Shown here piece by piece: positions 33,460-45,385 of a DNA stretch of 64,000 nucleotides. The stretch covers positions 43,989,501 to 44,053,500 of the forward strand of contig NC_083710.1 in the NCBI RefSeq assembly GCF_033118175.1, in the 5' to 3' direction. Under the pieces are notes generated by a model. That model was not told where the DNA came from, searched no databases, and was given only the letters and a program-made list of their open reading frames with translations. The DNA is from Dama dama. Taxonomy: Eukaryota > Chordata > Mammalia > Artiodactyla > Cervidae. Position 1 is the stretch's first letter; every line of letters begins with the position of its first letter. A program made the translations under genes and the position numbers.

Positions 33460-34060
33460 TAAAACTTTTTATTGAAAGAAAATATTCATATAGAATTGTG
33501 CATATATCATTCTACAATGTGATAAATTTTCAGTAACGGTACACCTGTGTAACCAGCACCCAGATCAAGAAGGAGAAAATTGTCAACATTTCTGAAACAC
33601 ATCAGGAATGCTTCTCATTATATCTTGAAGTCACTATGCAATTCCCCAAAGGTATTGTTATCCAGGATTCTAACAGGTTTGTTCATTTATTTTTTCACTT
33701 GATATAAAGGAAATCAGACAATATATATATATTCTTTGTGGTTTCTTTAGCTCAGCACTGGATTTGAAATTGATACATATTATTAAGTATAGCAAATGAA
33801 TGATTTATTCTCATTGTATAGTATTTCAGTCTATAATTTATTCATAATTTCTGTTTTCAATGGGGATTTATGTAGTTTTAAGCTTGGGGCTGTTATGAAT
33901 ACTGCTCCTATAAACATTTTAGTTGACATATGACTATGTTTCTGTTGAAAATATATTTAGGTGTGACTTGCCACATCATGGGGTATGCATATGGTTACAA
34001 TAATTTGAACTTGTGCTTCAGGTGTAAGCTTGATTTGTAGAAATTATATAGTTGGAGCTT
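33460..34060 (-). repeat. Ancient L1 3' end (L1M-type)
   Basis: Reversed L1M motifs: TTTTATTGAAAGAAAATATT, ACACCTGTGTAACCAGCACC, TCAAGAAGGAGAAAATTG and GCTTGGGGCTGTTATGAATA. Confidence 0.75.
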
Positions 34061-34756
34061 GGGCAAAAGGTGGCCAAGAGATCTTTACTGGTGGATACTT
34101 AACTCTGCAACTCTCACATTCTAGCTAAATGAAGTAACTCCCAAGGAACTTCTTAACCTACACAAAACTAATCTTCTGACTGGTCTGTTTTACAAAATGC
34201 AACTTATAATATCAGATGGACTCCAAATAGAATAAACTAAATCTTTTCCTGCCCAGTCTACCACTACACCGAAAACATGCTACTTACAGACATAATAAAT
34301 ATAAAACCAGATATTGAATTATAAGAGACATTGAGATAAATGAATTGGACACAAAACAGCAAGTAATGTGTCTTAAAAAAAAATGAATAAGGTGAAAACA
34401 GGTGCAGAAAGATAGGAGGTGATGAGTAGTACCCAGAATGGGAGGACCCACTAACCAGTTTCTTAATACATTTACATAAACTTTGTCAGGAAGTGTGTAA
34501 GATGCTGATGGAAACCATGTCATGGAAGCTGAGAGTGACAATATAAGGGAGAGAATTTTATCATAGTCTATGGGAGAAGAAATCTTGGGTTTAGAGTAAG
34601 AAGAATGTTGTGATCTTTAAAAATATTTCCAAGAGTAAATTTGAAATTCAGTTTCAAAACATAATCCTCTTTCTTGGTGGGTAGATTACATCAAAACATG
34701 AAGCTAAAGGTGGAGACACTAAGGTAAGTGTTATGCTGAACATAAGAAAATAATAT
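34061..34756. other. Non-genic sequence
   Basis: Nothing recognised. Confidence 0.45.
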
Positions 34757-36022
34757 CAGTTCAGTTCAGTCATTCAGTTATGTCTGACTCTTTGCAACCC
34801 CACGGACTGCAACATGCCAGCCTTCGCTGTCCATCACCAACGGCTGGAACTTGCTCACACTCATATCCACTGAGTCAGTGATGCCATCCAACCATCTCAT
34901 CCTCTATTGTCTCCTTCTCCTCCTGCCTTTAATCTTTCCCAACATCAGGGTCTTTTCTAATAAGTCAGTTCTTTACATAAGGTGGTCAAAGTATTGGAGG
35001 TTCAGGTTCAGCATCAGTCCTTCCAATGAATATTCAGGACTGATTTTCTTTAGGATGGACTAGTTGGATCTCCTTGCAGACCAAGGGACTCTCAAGAGTC
35101 TTCTCCAACACCACAGTTCAAAAGCATCAGTTCTTCAGCGTTCAGCTTTCTTTATGGTCCAAACTTAACACCCATACATGACTATTGGAAAACCATAGCT
35201 TTGACTAGACAGACCTTTGTTGGCAAAGTAATGTCTCTGCTTTTTAATATGCTATCTAGGTTGGGCATAGCTTTTCTTCCAAGGAGCAAGCGTCTTTAAA
35301 TTCCATGGCTGCAGTTACCATCTGCAGTGATTTTGGAGTCCCCCCAAAATAAAGTCTCTCACTGTTTTCATTGTTTGCCATATATTTGCCATGAAGTGAT
35401 GGGAATGAATGTCATGATCTTATTTTTTTGAATGCTGAGTTTTAAGCCAGGATCCCTCTTCTATTTCACTTTCATCAAGAGGCTCTTCAGTTCCTCTTCA
35501 CTTTCTGCCATAAGGGTGGTGCCATCTGCATATCTGAGGTTATTGATATTTCTCCCAGCAATCTTGATTCCAGCTTATGCTTCATCCAGCCCAGCAATTT
35601 GCATGAATTCTGCTATGTATTCTTGCCACCTCTTCTTAATATCTTCTGCTTCTGTTAGGACCATATCATTTCTGTCCTTTACTGTGCCCATTTTTATATG
35701 AAATGTTCCCTTGGTATCTCTAATTTTCTTGAAGAGATCTCTAGTCTTTCCCATTCTATTGTTTTCCTCAATTTCTTGTGTTGATCACTTAGGGAGGCTT
35801 TCTTATCTCTCCTGGCTATTATTTGGAACTGTGCATTCAATTGGGTAGATCTTCCCTTTTCTGCTTTTCCTTTTGCTTCTCTTCTTTTCTCAGCTATTTG
35901 TAAGGCCTCCTCAGACAACCATTTTGCCATTATTGCATTTCTTTTTCTTGGGGATGGTCTTGATCATTGCCTCCTATATAGTGCCATGAAGCTCTGCCCA
36001 TAGTTCTTCAGGCCACTTACAT
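34757..36022 (-). mobile_element. BovB LINE with internal deletion
   Basis: Reversed BovB from its TTCAGTTCAGTCATTCAG tail through the C-terminal and polymerase regions to about 35608. It then jumps to the upstream ORF2 segment (ATTCTTGCCACCTCTTCTTA) and continues to 36022. The sequence expected between, covering much of the polymerase fingers and palm, is absent (about 0.6-0.7 kb compared with a full element). The upstream part encodes a 78-codon lysine/arginine-rich stretch on the minus strand (35694-35930). Frameshifts disable it. Confidence 0.93.
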
Positions 36023-37304
36023 ATATAAGACAATAATATTAAATGGAATAAATTAATGAATTCTCTGTGGTCTTCTTTTAAGTATATGAAGTCAGTGTTC
36101 TGAGGCCACATATTTTCAAGGTAAATTGATTAGAGGTTGAACAGAAATGTGAAGATGATACAGAAGCTGTAAGAATTATATGCCATAGTAATAAAGTAAG
36201 AAAATGAATTTTTATAAACACCAATTATTATATTAATAAGGAAATTAATCAAATATGGGAAACATAATTGGAAAACTGATGAGTGAGTATGATTGACTAT
36301 ATTACATGGGGAATAAGGCACAGAATAGAAGATTTTTATATATTTAGTACTAGAATCTTATCCTGAATGACTGCTATCAAGAAGATAAAATAGAAAAAAT
36401 GAATGTTACCAAGCACCAAATGTTGATTTTTTGGATAATTTCAGGGTTTTTAACTGGTGGTCTAGCATGTCCTGACATACATCACAACTACACCAGAACA
36501 TAAGAAGCAACAAGGGTGAAATAATTGTCTAGAGAGTCTGCCCTAATACTTGATATATACTTGATTATGTTGCAGTAAATATAAGTCCAATGAGGCTAAC
36601 TAATCAATAAGTAAATAATGGTTATAAGGCCATGAGTGCATCTCAAAGAACCTAAGGAGAAGGAAAAATACTTAGTAATTCTTTGTGTTTAATAATATAC
36701 TAGAACCAGGGTTTGGAAAAGTTGCAGTGTTATCTCTGAATCTGTCAACACGGTCTACATTTACAACTAATTATTTTCTCACTCTTTGCAGAACAGCTTT
36801 CTTTTTCTGTCTAGTCCTTGTGGTGAAACATATCACTGTGGAATGCTCTTATTATCCACAATACAGGATCATTCAGCCCAGGAGAGATGAAGTACATTTT
36901 TTTCAGTACTGACTTGAATTCCCAGGAAGGGGATCTGTAGGAATAAATGTGATGCAGCTGCCCAGTTCTGGACCAACCTATTGTAGCCAGGGGTGAAGCA
37001 ACAGATGGGCCCAGCATGGTGCCAGCCCAAAGGACAAACATTTTCAGAAGGACGGCTGTTCTGAAATACCTACAGTGACCTACATTTCTCATTGTGGATA
37101 TGATGAATATATAAAAAGAAGGTCATATTTGGCTTTGAGTTTTTTTGTTTTGTTTTTTTTTAGTGACTCATGTATTTCTCCTGGTCAGACATTTTTAGTA
37201 CCTGAGCTATTGATATATTTTTTTAACATTTTATGAGCTATATTTATTTTGGCTCAGATGAGACCACTATTAATATTCTTTTATTCTCAAACTATACTAT
37301 TTGA
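36023..37304. other. Non-genic sequence, small open frames
   Basis: The block 36685-37092 is less AT-rich and has a 75-codon plus frame and a 93-codon minus frame overlapping each other. I recognise no domain in either. Confidence 0.4.
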
Positions 37305-37430
37305 CAGAAAAGGGTTAGAGGAATATAGTATAAACCCTACCTCTTCCACTTACCAGTTTTTACCTTGAGCTATGCCTTTTCCCTCATAAAGCACACTTCC
37401 TCATCTATAAAATGGAAATAATAGTTAATA
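37305..37430 (+). repeat. MIR SINE fragment
   Basis: CCTACCTCTTCCACTTACCA and TTCCTCATCTATAAAATGGA followed by AATAATAG match the MIR core and 3' half. Confidence 0.7.
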
Positions 37431-37444
37431 AATATCTATTATTT

Positions 37445-37727
37445 CTGGTTATTAAACTTTTATTTTGTATTGAAGTATAGCCAATTAATAACACTGTGAT
37501 AGTTTCTAGTGGACAGCAAAGGAACTCAGCCACACATAAGTATGTATTCATTCTCCCCTAAACTCCCCTTCTATCCAGGCTGCCACATAACATAGAGCAG
37601 AGCTCCATGCATTATAGAGAAGGTCCTTGTTGGTTATCCATTTTAAATATTGCAGTGTGTGCCGGTCCCTCCCAAACTCCCCAACTATTTTAACCCCTAT
37701 CAAACATATGTTAATTCTGTAAGTTGT
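37445..37727 (-). repeat. L1 3' UTR, left half of nest
   Basis: Reversed L1 3' UTR: TATTGAAGTATAGCCAATTA and AAGGTCCTTGTTGGTTATCC. It is interrupted by BovB and resumes at 38552. Confidence 0.8.
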
Positions 37728-38551
37728 TGTGGTTCACTCACTCAGTTGTGTCTGACTCTTTGTCAACTCATGGACTGCAGCACTCCAGGCTTCCCTGTCG
37801 TTCACCATCTCCTGGTGTTTACTCAAGCTCATGTCCATTGAGTCGGTGATACCATCCAAGCATCTCTTCTTTTGTCATCCCCTTCTGCTCATGCCTTCAA
37901 TCTTTCCCAGCATCAGGGTCTTATCCAATGAGTCTACTTTCATATCAGGTGGCCAAAATATTGGAAATTTAGCTTTAGCATCAGTCCTTCCAATGAATAT
38001 TCAGGATTGATTTCCTTTAGAATTGGCTAGTCGGATCTCCTTGTAGCCCAAGGGATTCTCAAGTCTTCTCCAACACCACAGTTCAAAAGTATGAATTCTT
38101 CAGTGCTCAGATATCTTTTGATCCAACTCTCACCCTGGAGGCTCAGACAGTAAAGTGTCTGCCTGCAGTGCAGGAGACCCAGCTTCGATCCCTGGGTTGT
38201 GAAGATCCCCTGGAGAAGAAAATGGCAATCCACTCCAGTACTCTTGCCCAGAAAATTCCATGGACGGAGGAGCCTGGTGGGCTACAGTCCATAGGATCGC
38301 AAAGAGTCGGGACACGACTGAGCGACTTCACTTTCACTTTCACTCACATCCACACATGACTTCTGAAAAATCATAGCTATGACTATATGGATCTTTGTCA
38401 GCAACGTAATGTTTCTGCTTTTTAATATATAGTCTAGGTTGGTCATGGCTTTCTTACAAGGGTCAGGTGTCTTTAAATTTCATGGCTGGTATCATCATCT
38501 GCAGTAATTTTGGAGCCCAAGAATATAAAGTCGGTCACTGTTTCCGTTTGT
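37728..38551 (-). mobile_element. BovB 3' part nested in L1
   Basis: Reversed BovB tail and C-terminal ORF2, split by a Bov-tA at 38142-38345. It ends near CGGTCACTGTTTCCGTTT. Three layers of insertion are visible (L1, BovB, Bov-tA). Confidence 0.92.
38142..38345 (+). repeat. Bov-tA SINE nested in BovB
   Basis: Body from GGAGGCTCAGACAGTAAAGT to CGACTTCACTTTCACTTTCA. Its orientation is opposite to the host BovB. Confidence 0.93.
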
Positions 38552-38705
38552 GAGCCTATTTCTGTTTTGTAAATAAGTTTATATCTTTCATGTCTTTTTA
38601 GGCTCCACACATAAGGAGTGCCATACATTGTTTCTTCTTCTCTGATTTACTTCACTCAATATGACAATCTCTAGAACCACTCATGTTACTGCACAAATAT
38701 AAAAG
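38552..38705 (-). repeat. L1 3' UTR/ORF2 end, right half of nest
   Basis: CTGTTTTGTAAATAAGTTTA, GGCTCCACACATAAG and TTCACTCAATATGACAATCT continue the L1 interrupted at 37727. Confidence 0.75.
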
Positions 38706-38727
38706 TATATGTTCCTATAAAGACATA

Positions 38728-39820
38728 TCAGTTCAACTCAGTTCAATTCAGTCGTGACCCCATGGACTTCAGCACATCAGGCCTCCCTGTCCATCACCAA
38801 CTCCTGGAGTTTACTCAAACTCATGTCCATTGACTAGCTGATGCCATTGAACCATCTCATCCTCTGTCATCCCCTTCTCCTCCAGCCTTTAATCTTTCCA
38901 GCATCAGGGTCTTTTCAGATGAGTCAGTTCTTCACATCAGGTGGCCAAAGTATTGGAGCTTCAGCTTCTGCATCAGTCCTTCCAATGAATACTTAGGACT
39001 TATTTTCTTTTGGATGAACTGGTTGGATCTCCTTGCAGTCCAAGAAACTCTCAAGGGTCTTCTCCAGCACCACAGTTCAAAACCATCAATTCTTCAGCCT
39101 TCAGCTTTCTTTAGAGTTCAACTCTCACATCCTTACATGACTATTGGAAAAAACTATAGCCTCGACTAGATGGACCTTTGTTGGCAAAGTAATGTCTCTG
39201 CTTTTAATATGCTGCCTAGGTTGGTCATAACTTTTCTTTCAAGGAGTTAAGTGCCTTTTAATTTCATGGCTGTAGTCACCATCTGTAGTGATTTTGGAGC
39301 CCCCCAAAATAAAATATCTTGCTGTTTCCACTGTTTCCCCATCTATTTGCTATGAAGTGATGAGACCAGATGCCATGATCTTAGTTTTCTGAATGTTGAG
39401 TGTTAAGCCAGGATTATCCCTCTCCTCTTTCACTTTCATCAAGAGGCTCTTTAATTCTTCTTCACTTTCTGCCATAAGGGTAGTGTCATCTGCATATCTG
39501 AGGTTATTGATATTTCTCTCAGCATTCTTGAGTCCAGCTTGTGCTTCTTCCAGCCCAGTGTTTCTCATGATGTGTTTTTCATATAAGTTAAATAAGCAGG
39601 GTGACAATATACAGCCTTGACATACTCCTTTCCCAATTTGGAATCAGTCTGTTGTTCCAATTCCAGTTTTAACTGTTGCTTCCTGACCTGCATACAGATT
39701 TCTCAAAAGCCAGGTCAGGTGGTCTGGTGTTTACATCTCTTTAAGAATTTTCCACAGTTTGTGGTGATCCACACAGTCAAAGGCTTTGGAATAGTCAATA
39801 AAGCAGAAGTAGACATATTT
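38728..39820 (-). mobile_element. BovB LINE 3' part, intact YADD
   Basis: Reversed 1.1-kb BovB reaching the polymerase palm. On the minus strand an 85-codon frame (39350-39607) keeps the catalytic YADD motif (about 39485-39496) and the thumb-side NIQKTK motif. Frameshifts elsewhere and the 5' truncation make it inactive. It ends near AAGCAGAAGTAGACATATTT. Confidence 0.94.
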
Positions 39821-39898
39821 CTCTTAATATAGTGCCTACCATATAGCAAGCATGCTCCTAGTACTGTATTATTCTTATTAGTTTAATTCTGTTAGACA

Positions 39899-40675
39899 AC
39901 TATATTAGTCTATTATTGGTTCTGTAGCAATTACCACCGGAGAAGGCAATGGCACCCCACTCCAGTACTCTTGCCTGGAAAATCGCATGGATGGAGCAGC
40001 CTGGTAGGCTGCAGTCCATGGGTTGCTAAGAGTCGGACACGAATGAGCGACTTCCCTTTCACTTTTCACTTTCATGTGCTGGAGAAGGAAATGGCAACCC
40101 ACTCCAGTATTCTTGCCTGGAGAATCCCAGGGATGGGGGAGCCTGGTGGGCTGCCTTCTATGGGGTCGCACAGAGTCAGACACGACTGAAGCGACTTAGC
40201 AGCAGCAGCAGCAGCAATTACCACAAACTTAGTGGTTTAAAAACAACACAAATCCTTTATCCTTCATGAAGTTAGAAGTCTGAGATAGATTTCACTGAGT
40301 TCAAATCAAACTGTCAGCAGGACTTCACTCCCTCAGAGGGCATTAGGGAAGAAACTGTTTCCCAGAATCTGGAATCTTTCAGCTTCTAGAGCTCAGCCAC
40401 CTGCTACTCTTGACTCATGACCTTTTCCCCCGACATCAAGACAAGCAGTGCAGTCCTCAAATTTCTTCCTCAGACTCTGACACTTCCGCCCTCCCTTTAC
40501 AAGGACCCTTGTATTTTAATCAGGTCCACCTGGGAAAAGCCAGAATGCTCTGCCTTCTAAGTTTCTTAACCTAATAACTTTTACTAAGTCAATTAGCATA
40601 TTTGCGTTTTCAAGGATTAAGAAGAGGACACCTTTGGGGAGCCATTATTCTGCTTGTTACAATAATATTGACCTT
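39899..40675 (-). repeat. MaLR/MLT1-like LTR (ancient)
   Basis: Reversed LTR sequence split by the SINE at 39938-40212. The left piece (ATTAGTCTATTATTGG, GTAGCAATTACCAC) continues as AAACTTAGTGGTTTAAAAAC and ends in GGGGAGCCATTATTCTGC. It is a solo, non-coding relic of an ERVL-MaLR-type element, and I see no internal genes. Confidence 0.65.
39938..40212 (+). repeat. Dimeric Bov-tA with (AGC)n tail and TSD
   Basis: Two 3' SINE units in tandem, joined at about 40079, ending in a (AGC)n run. AGCAATTACCAC flanks both sides (39926-39937 and 40213-40224) without mismatch. Low divergence makes it one of the youngest SINEs here. Confidence 0.94.
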
Positions 40676-42299
40676 CTTGACAGTAAGTCCCTTTCTATAA
40701 AACTTATTCTATGAAGATGCCATTTAGTTCTAAATCTACTCTTGGTCTACAAGTTTATCGCCTAATTGAAGAAAAGACAGTAACTGAAGAAAAATACTAA
40801 TAAAGCCAGTTTTATGAAAAAAAGTAATAGAATTATTGATGCTGGCATTTGACTATTATGAAAATATTTCATATATATATTCATAAGTATATTTTGATAT
40901 TACATTGATACATACAAAACAAGTTATAAGGTGTTGCAAAAAATATTATTTACCAGTGTTTCTCAGTTACAAGTTGTTCTTTATCCTCTCCTGGTGTGTG
41001 GAATTAAATTACCAATGCCCTATATTGCTTAAAGCAGATCAAATTAGTTGACAAGATGTAAACAGTAAAAAACTATTCTAGGCATATTGCAGACACATAC
41101 ATTTTTTTTTTTTTTTACTTTACTTAATTCTATTAAAATACATTTAGTTTGAAAGAAAGTATTTGGAAACTCCAGTTTATTAGTTCCAGAATTGTCTAGA
41201 CCATATGAAAAAGTTCCCAATTCCCAGTAATGTTTTTCCTTTCCATCCATTTCCATCACATATAAAACAATTTTATTCTTGAGCAAAGAAAACAGAGACA
41301 TTCTGGCTGGCCCTTTACAATTGAGGTGGTTGTAACTATTGTGAGATGTGAAGAAGCATTTAAAAGCATTTTTTAATTTAAATCGATTGACATAAATGCA
41401 TACTTTGAAGATAAATTATTAGTTTTGCACAACTTTTTTCCTTGTTTATGTTTTATGGATTGATTCTAAATTTTCATTTGGATTTTGGGTCAATCAATTA
41501 TTACCCAAAGGATGGCCCCTGTTGCAACACACGTGTCTGCAATGTAATTGGCCCTGCCAGGTGCACCACATTCTGACTGGCTTTAAAGTCTAAGCTTAAA
41601 GCTAGTTTGATTTGATTTAATCTTGGGTTATTTGAAAGATCATTGATTTTTTTGGCTGTGTGACTTTTGTTTTGTTTCCAATTTTGACAGTGCTTTGTGA
41701 TGGCTTTTCCACAAAAGGCACTCCATAAAATGAAGTTGTGGGAGACAGCCTGCTTTAAGGTTACCTGGCAATATCCCCGCATGACATTTATTTTAAAAGA
41801 ATTCTATGAGAAATAAACAGCATTGCCAAAAGGCAAATCACTCTTGAAAAAGGAAAAAAAAAATTCAACTATTATTGAAGTTAAGCAAAAGGAATAATGA
41901 ATGTTATAATCTCTGAAAATGGCTGTTCCATTGACAAAGTTTGTATGTCAGATGAAGGAATAGTAGATTAAAAGAAGCTACTTGTTTATATGCACAAAGA
42001 TGCCAAATTTAGTCTCCACTTTCTTGTGCTAAACTTGATTAAGCTGTTCTGGAAACACTCTTTTCTAATGGTTAGAAAGGCAAATAAATAGTGGGTGAAA
42101 GGGCTGTTTTTGATGACCTGGATGGTTGCAATGAATGAATGTACAATGATACATCATTTATTAAATCAACTCATAAAACATAAGAGACCTTTTTGATTAA
42201 GAAGCCAAAGAATAGTATTTAACTAAGAATTTAATTTCTGAATAGACATTTAATCACATACTTGATAAATGATTCTAAATCATGCTTTATTAGTAATTT
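40676..42299. other. AT-rich non-genic sequence
   Basis: I see no repeat family or gene. T-runs near 41101-41116 and an A-run near 41862 are the only simple features. Confidence 0.45.
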
Positions 42300-43110
42300 A
42301 ATTTCATTCACAATTTTTTGGCAGGCATGGTGTTAGGCCCTGGGAATAAATTTGGAAAGGAGATTGAACTGATTCTGTTCCAGACAAACTGAAGTCCATT
42401 GAAACAAATGAATGATAAACAATTTCACATAGAATAGCTGTTAATGAGAGCAATAGAAAAGAATGCTCTGACGAAACAATCTAATCAATTATTTTTACTG
42501 CATCCCCACTTAGATTCTTCAGTGTGATCTCCTATCATTCCTGAAGGCAATAGGATGGTAAGTACTTCCTTTTAATATTCATTCCTGTCTTCATTTTCTC
42601 ATTTTTTTCTCCATCTTTCTTAAAAATCTATTCTCCTCTCCTCTCTCCTTACATAAATATCTAAGTAAAGTGTGGGCTCACCTTTCTCTGCTAGAAATGG
42701 GTATATAGCAGTGAATACAGAGACACAATCCTGTCCTTATATGGTTTAAAATAAACCATGTTATACAAATATTGACTAAAAAATATTTGAGATATTAATT
42801 AGTTAATTGCTACTAATAAATTATTTGAATGAGAACTGCAAATTGCTATGAGAAGAACCTAATTAGTCTGATGGCAGTGTCTGAGAGATTGTTTTCAGAT
42901 GACACTTATATTGAGACTTTTAAAGAATAGAAATGAAAAAAAAAAAGTTCTCCAGACAGATGGAATGACAGTATTTGTGAAGGCCTGCACACAGGATAGA
43001 ATTGGAAGAACTGACAAAACCATTGTATACGGAGCTAATTATAGTTTGGATCAAGAAGAGAAAGGAGAGAAGCTTCAGAGATACACAACCTTTTTATAGA
43101 TAAGAACAGT
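42300..43110. repeat. Possible ancient mammal-wide repeats
   Basis: GGTGTTAGGCCCTGGGAATA, then ATATAGCAGTGAATACAGAG and ATTTGTGAAGGCCTGCACAC occur in the order found in a common old interspersed repeat. Decay is strong, and I cannot fix the boundaries or name the family. Confidence 0.3.
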
Positions 43111-43644
43111 AAGCATTAAAAAAAAAATTTAATAACCATGTAGTAACAAATGATACAACTAGAGATGGAGCATGAATTTGATCACAGATAATGTGGAGGA
43201 TGGAGTATTAACATAACACCTCTCTTCCATGCTGGGGTAATCAGGCATTTGGGATCATGGCTGTTATCCAAACAGAATTTTTTCTCAAATACAAACTTCA
43301 TTCCCCTTGCCAGTGAAAGATTCAGGATCCCTGTTCAAAACCAGTCAGTTTGTGGCTTTCTCCAGATGATGAATAATGCACATAGAACCTGACTGGACCC
43401 AGTGACATGAAGGGAAGATTTCAAGGTTTTCTATTCCTTTGGACTTTTCATGTGCAGCTATGGAGCCTAGAACTGATGAAATCATCACATAGAGGATGCC
43501 AAATCAAGGAACCTGCAAAGAAGTGGAATTGGAGAACTGTAGTTATATTAATCAGTTGTGATTCCCTAATACCTTCCAGGTATGTGGGCAAATTTATTTT
43601 TCCATTGCTAATGTAGAAACTGGAGATGGCATGAATAAAATGAT
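43111..43644. other. Non-genic sequence
   Basis: Nothing recognised. Confidence 0.4.
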
Positions 43645-43686
43645 GCTTTGGTGGCGGTGGTTTAGTCGCTAAGTCATGCCAAACTC
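43645..43686 (-). repeat. Bov-tA tail fragment
   Basis: GGTGGCGGTGGTTTAGTCGC followed by TAAGTCATGCCAAACTC matches the reversed SINE 3' end only. Confidence 0.7.
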
Positions 43687-44429
43687 AAAAGAATTTTTCT
43701 CTTTCTTCAGCTTCTCTAACATCTCACGACTTCATTGTCAATCTGTGCTCCTTGAATCAAGTTAATATCTTTAGTTTTTTACTCATTTCTGGTAATCTTC
43801 TCTGTGTTTTCTCTTCCTAGGAAACTTGGTTTAAATTGTATCAATATTAAATTTAGTCATTAAAATTCAACAATTTCCCTGGTATCCTGAATGTATTGTG
43901 ATCACTAGCTATCTAGTTTCATAGGTATCTCAGTTTTCACAAACCCAAAACAATTCTCGATACTCGAACCTAAACATCACCCAGACTCCCCTATTTCAGT
44001 TATATTGCTGACTTTAATAACAATAGTAACTGGAGATACAGGCACATGCATGCATTCAGATATTCTCCTTTCTGCATGGTTCCAAAGTGTATGAATTTCA
44101 GCTACTTGGTATAATCTGAGTAATCTTGCGAAGTACTAATTTTACTGCTACTTCTTTAGTCCACAAACTGTTAAATAAATAACATCATGACCAGTGACAA
44201 ATCATGCAACTCCTATCAAAGTCTGTGAGTGAGTCGTCACTGCACATTTGTTATTCAGTTCACACATATGCAGCAAGGTCTTGTGTACCTGCTTTGTCTG
44301 TTACTGATAAACCCATGAGACATTATTTTAAAAATCAGATGATGAAAAAAAAAAACACTGAAAGTGATATTTGTATATAATGTATTGAAATTATAGAAGG
44401 GTTAGCTGACTATAGAGATGTTAGCATCA
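43687..44429. other. AT-rich non-genic sequence
   Basis: Nothing recognised. Confidence 0.4.
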
Positions 44430-44760
44430 CTACTGTTTGAGAGACTCCAGATGTGCAGGAAGTTAGTGAAGATGAAATTATTGACATGATAAGGAAATAA
44501 ATTGTGATAAAAGGATGAAAATGTCTCAGAAGAACTTAGTTGCCATTAAAAAACTTCACATTACAGGCATTCTTGAAGATAATTTATGACAATGTAAATA
44601 AAAAAAGTAAAATGGTAGATGTTCATCCAAACTTAAAGCATGATAATTTAACCAGGCATGAAGAAGATGCTTTCTAAGTGTCTTAAGTTATACAACAAGA
44701 TGAAAGCAAGTCTTAATCAAACTATCATTCTGTTTCTTATAACAATGTTTTATAGCAAAT
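44430..44760 (+). repeat. Possible DNA-transposon (pogo/Tigger-like) remnant
   Basis: With frameshifts allowed, the translation contains a KKMLSKCLKLYNKMKAS-type stretch. That resembles the lysine-rich C-terminal end of Tigger-like transposases, and an acidic DEIIDM segment lies upstream. No terminal inverted repeats were found. The call is tentative. Confidence 0.25.
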
Positions 44761-44804
44761 AACATTTGATATTCCATAGATTTATTTCATTCCTCTCTGC
44801 TCTC

Positions 44805-45385
44805 AATTTTATTTTTTAACTTTTATACAGTTTTAATCATATTTTATGCAATTTCCATTTATAGTTATTACAAAATATTGCATGTATTTCCTGTGTTGTA
44901 CAATATATCATTTGAGCCTATATTACACACAAAAATATGTGTCCTCTATTCTGTGACCCCGATATTGCTCCTCACCACCTCTCTCCACTGGCAATCACTA
45001 GTTTGCTGTCTATGTATGTGAGTCTGCTGCTTTTTCTTATGTTCACTAGTTTGTTGAAAATTTTAGATTCTACATGTAAGTTATATCATACATTATTTTT
45101 AATTCTCTGCCTTTCTTATTTCACTTGGCATATTGCCTTCCAAGCCTATTCATGTTGCTGCAAATGACAAAGTTTTTATTTTTAATGGCTGAATAGTATT
45201 CCATTGTGTGTGTGTGTGTCTGTGTGTGTGTGTGTCACATCTTATTTATCCATTTATCTGTTCATTTACATTTAGGTTGCTCTGTATCTTGACAATTATA
45301 AATAATGCTGCTATGAACATTGAGGCACATGTATTTTTTGAATTTTTTTCATATACATTGTTAATATAATTTTTTTTCCATATAT
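44805..45385 (-). repeat. Ancient L1 3' end, left half of nest
   Basis: Reversed L1: TATAGTTATTACAAAATATT, GGCAATCACTAGTTTGCTG, AATGGCTGAATAGTATTCCA and ATAATGCTGCTATGAACATT. A (TG)n tract lies inside at 45203-45237. Confidence 0.82.

Noticed and set aside
40676..44429. Hidden exons in the largest low-repeat interval
   Set aside because: No frame exceeds 93 codons, and none shows a domain, codon bias or convincing splice sites. Parts look like decayed old repeats.
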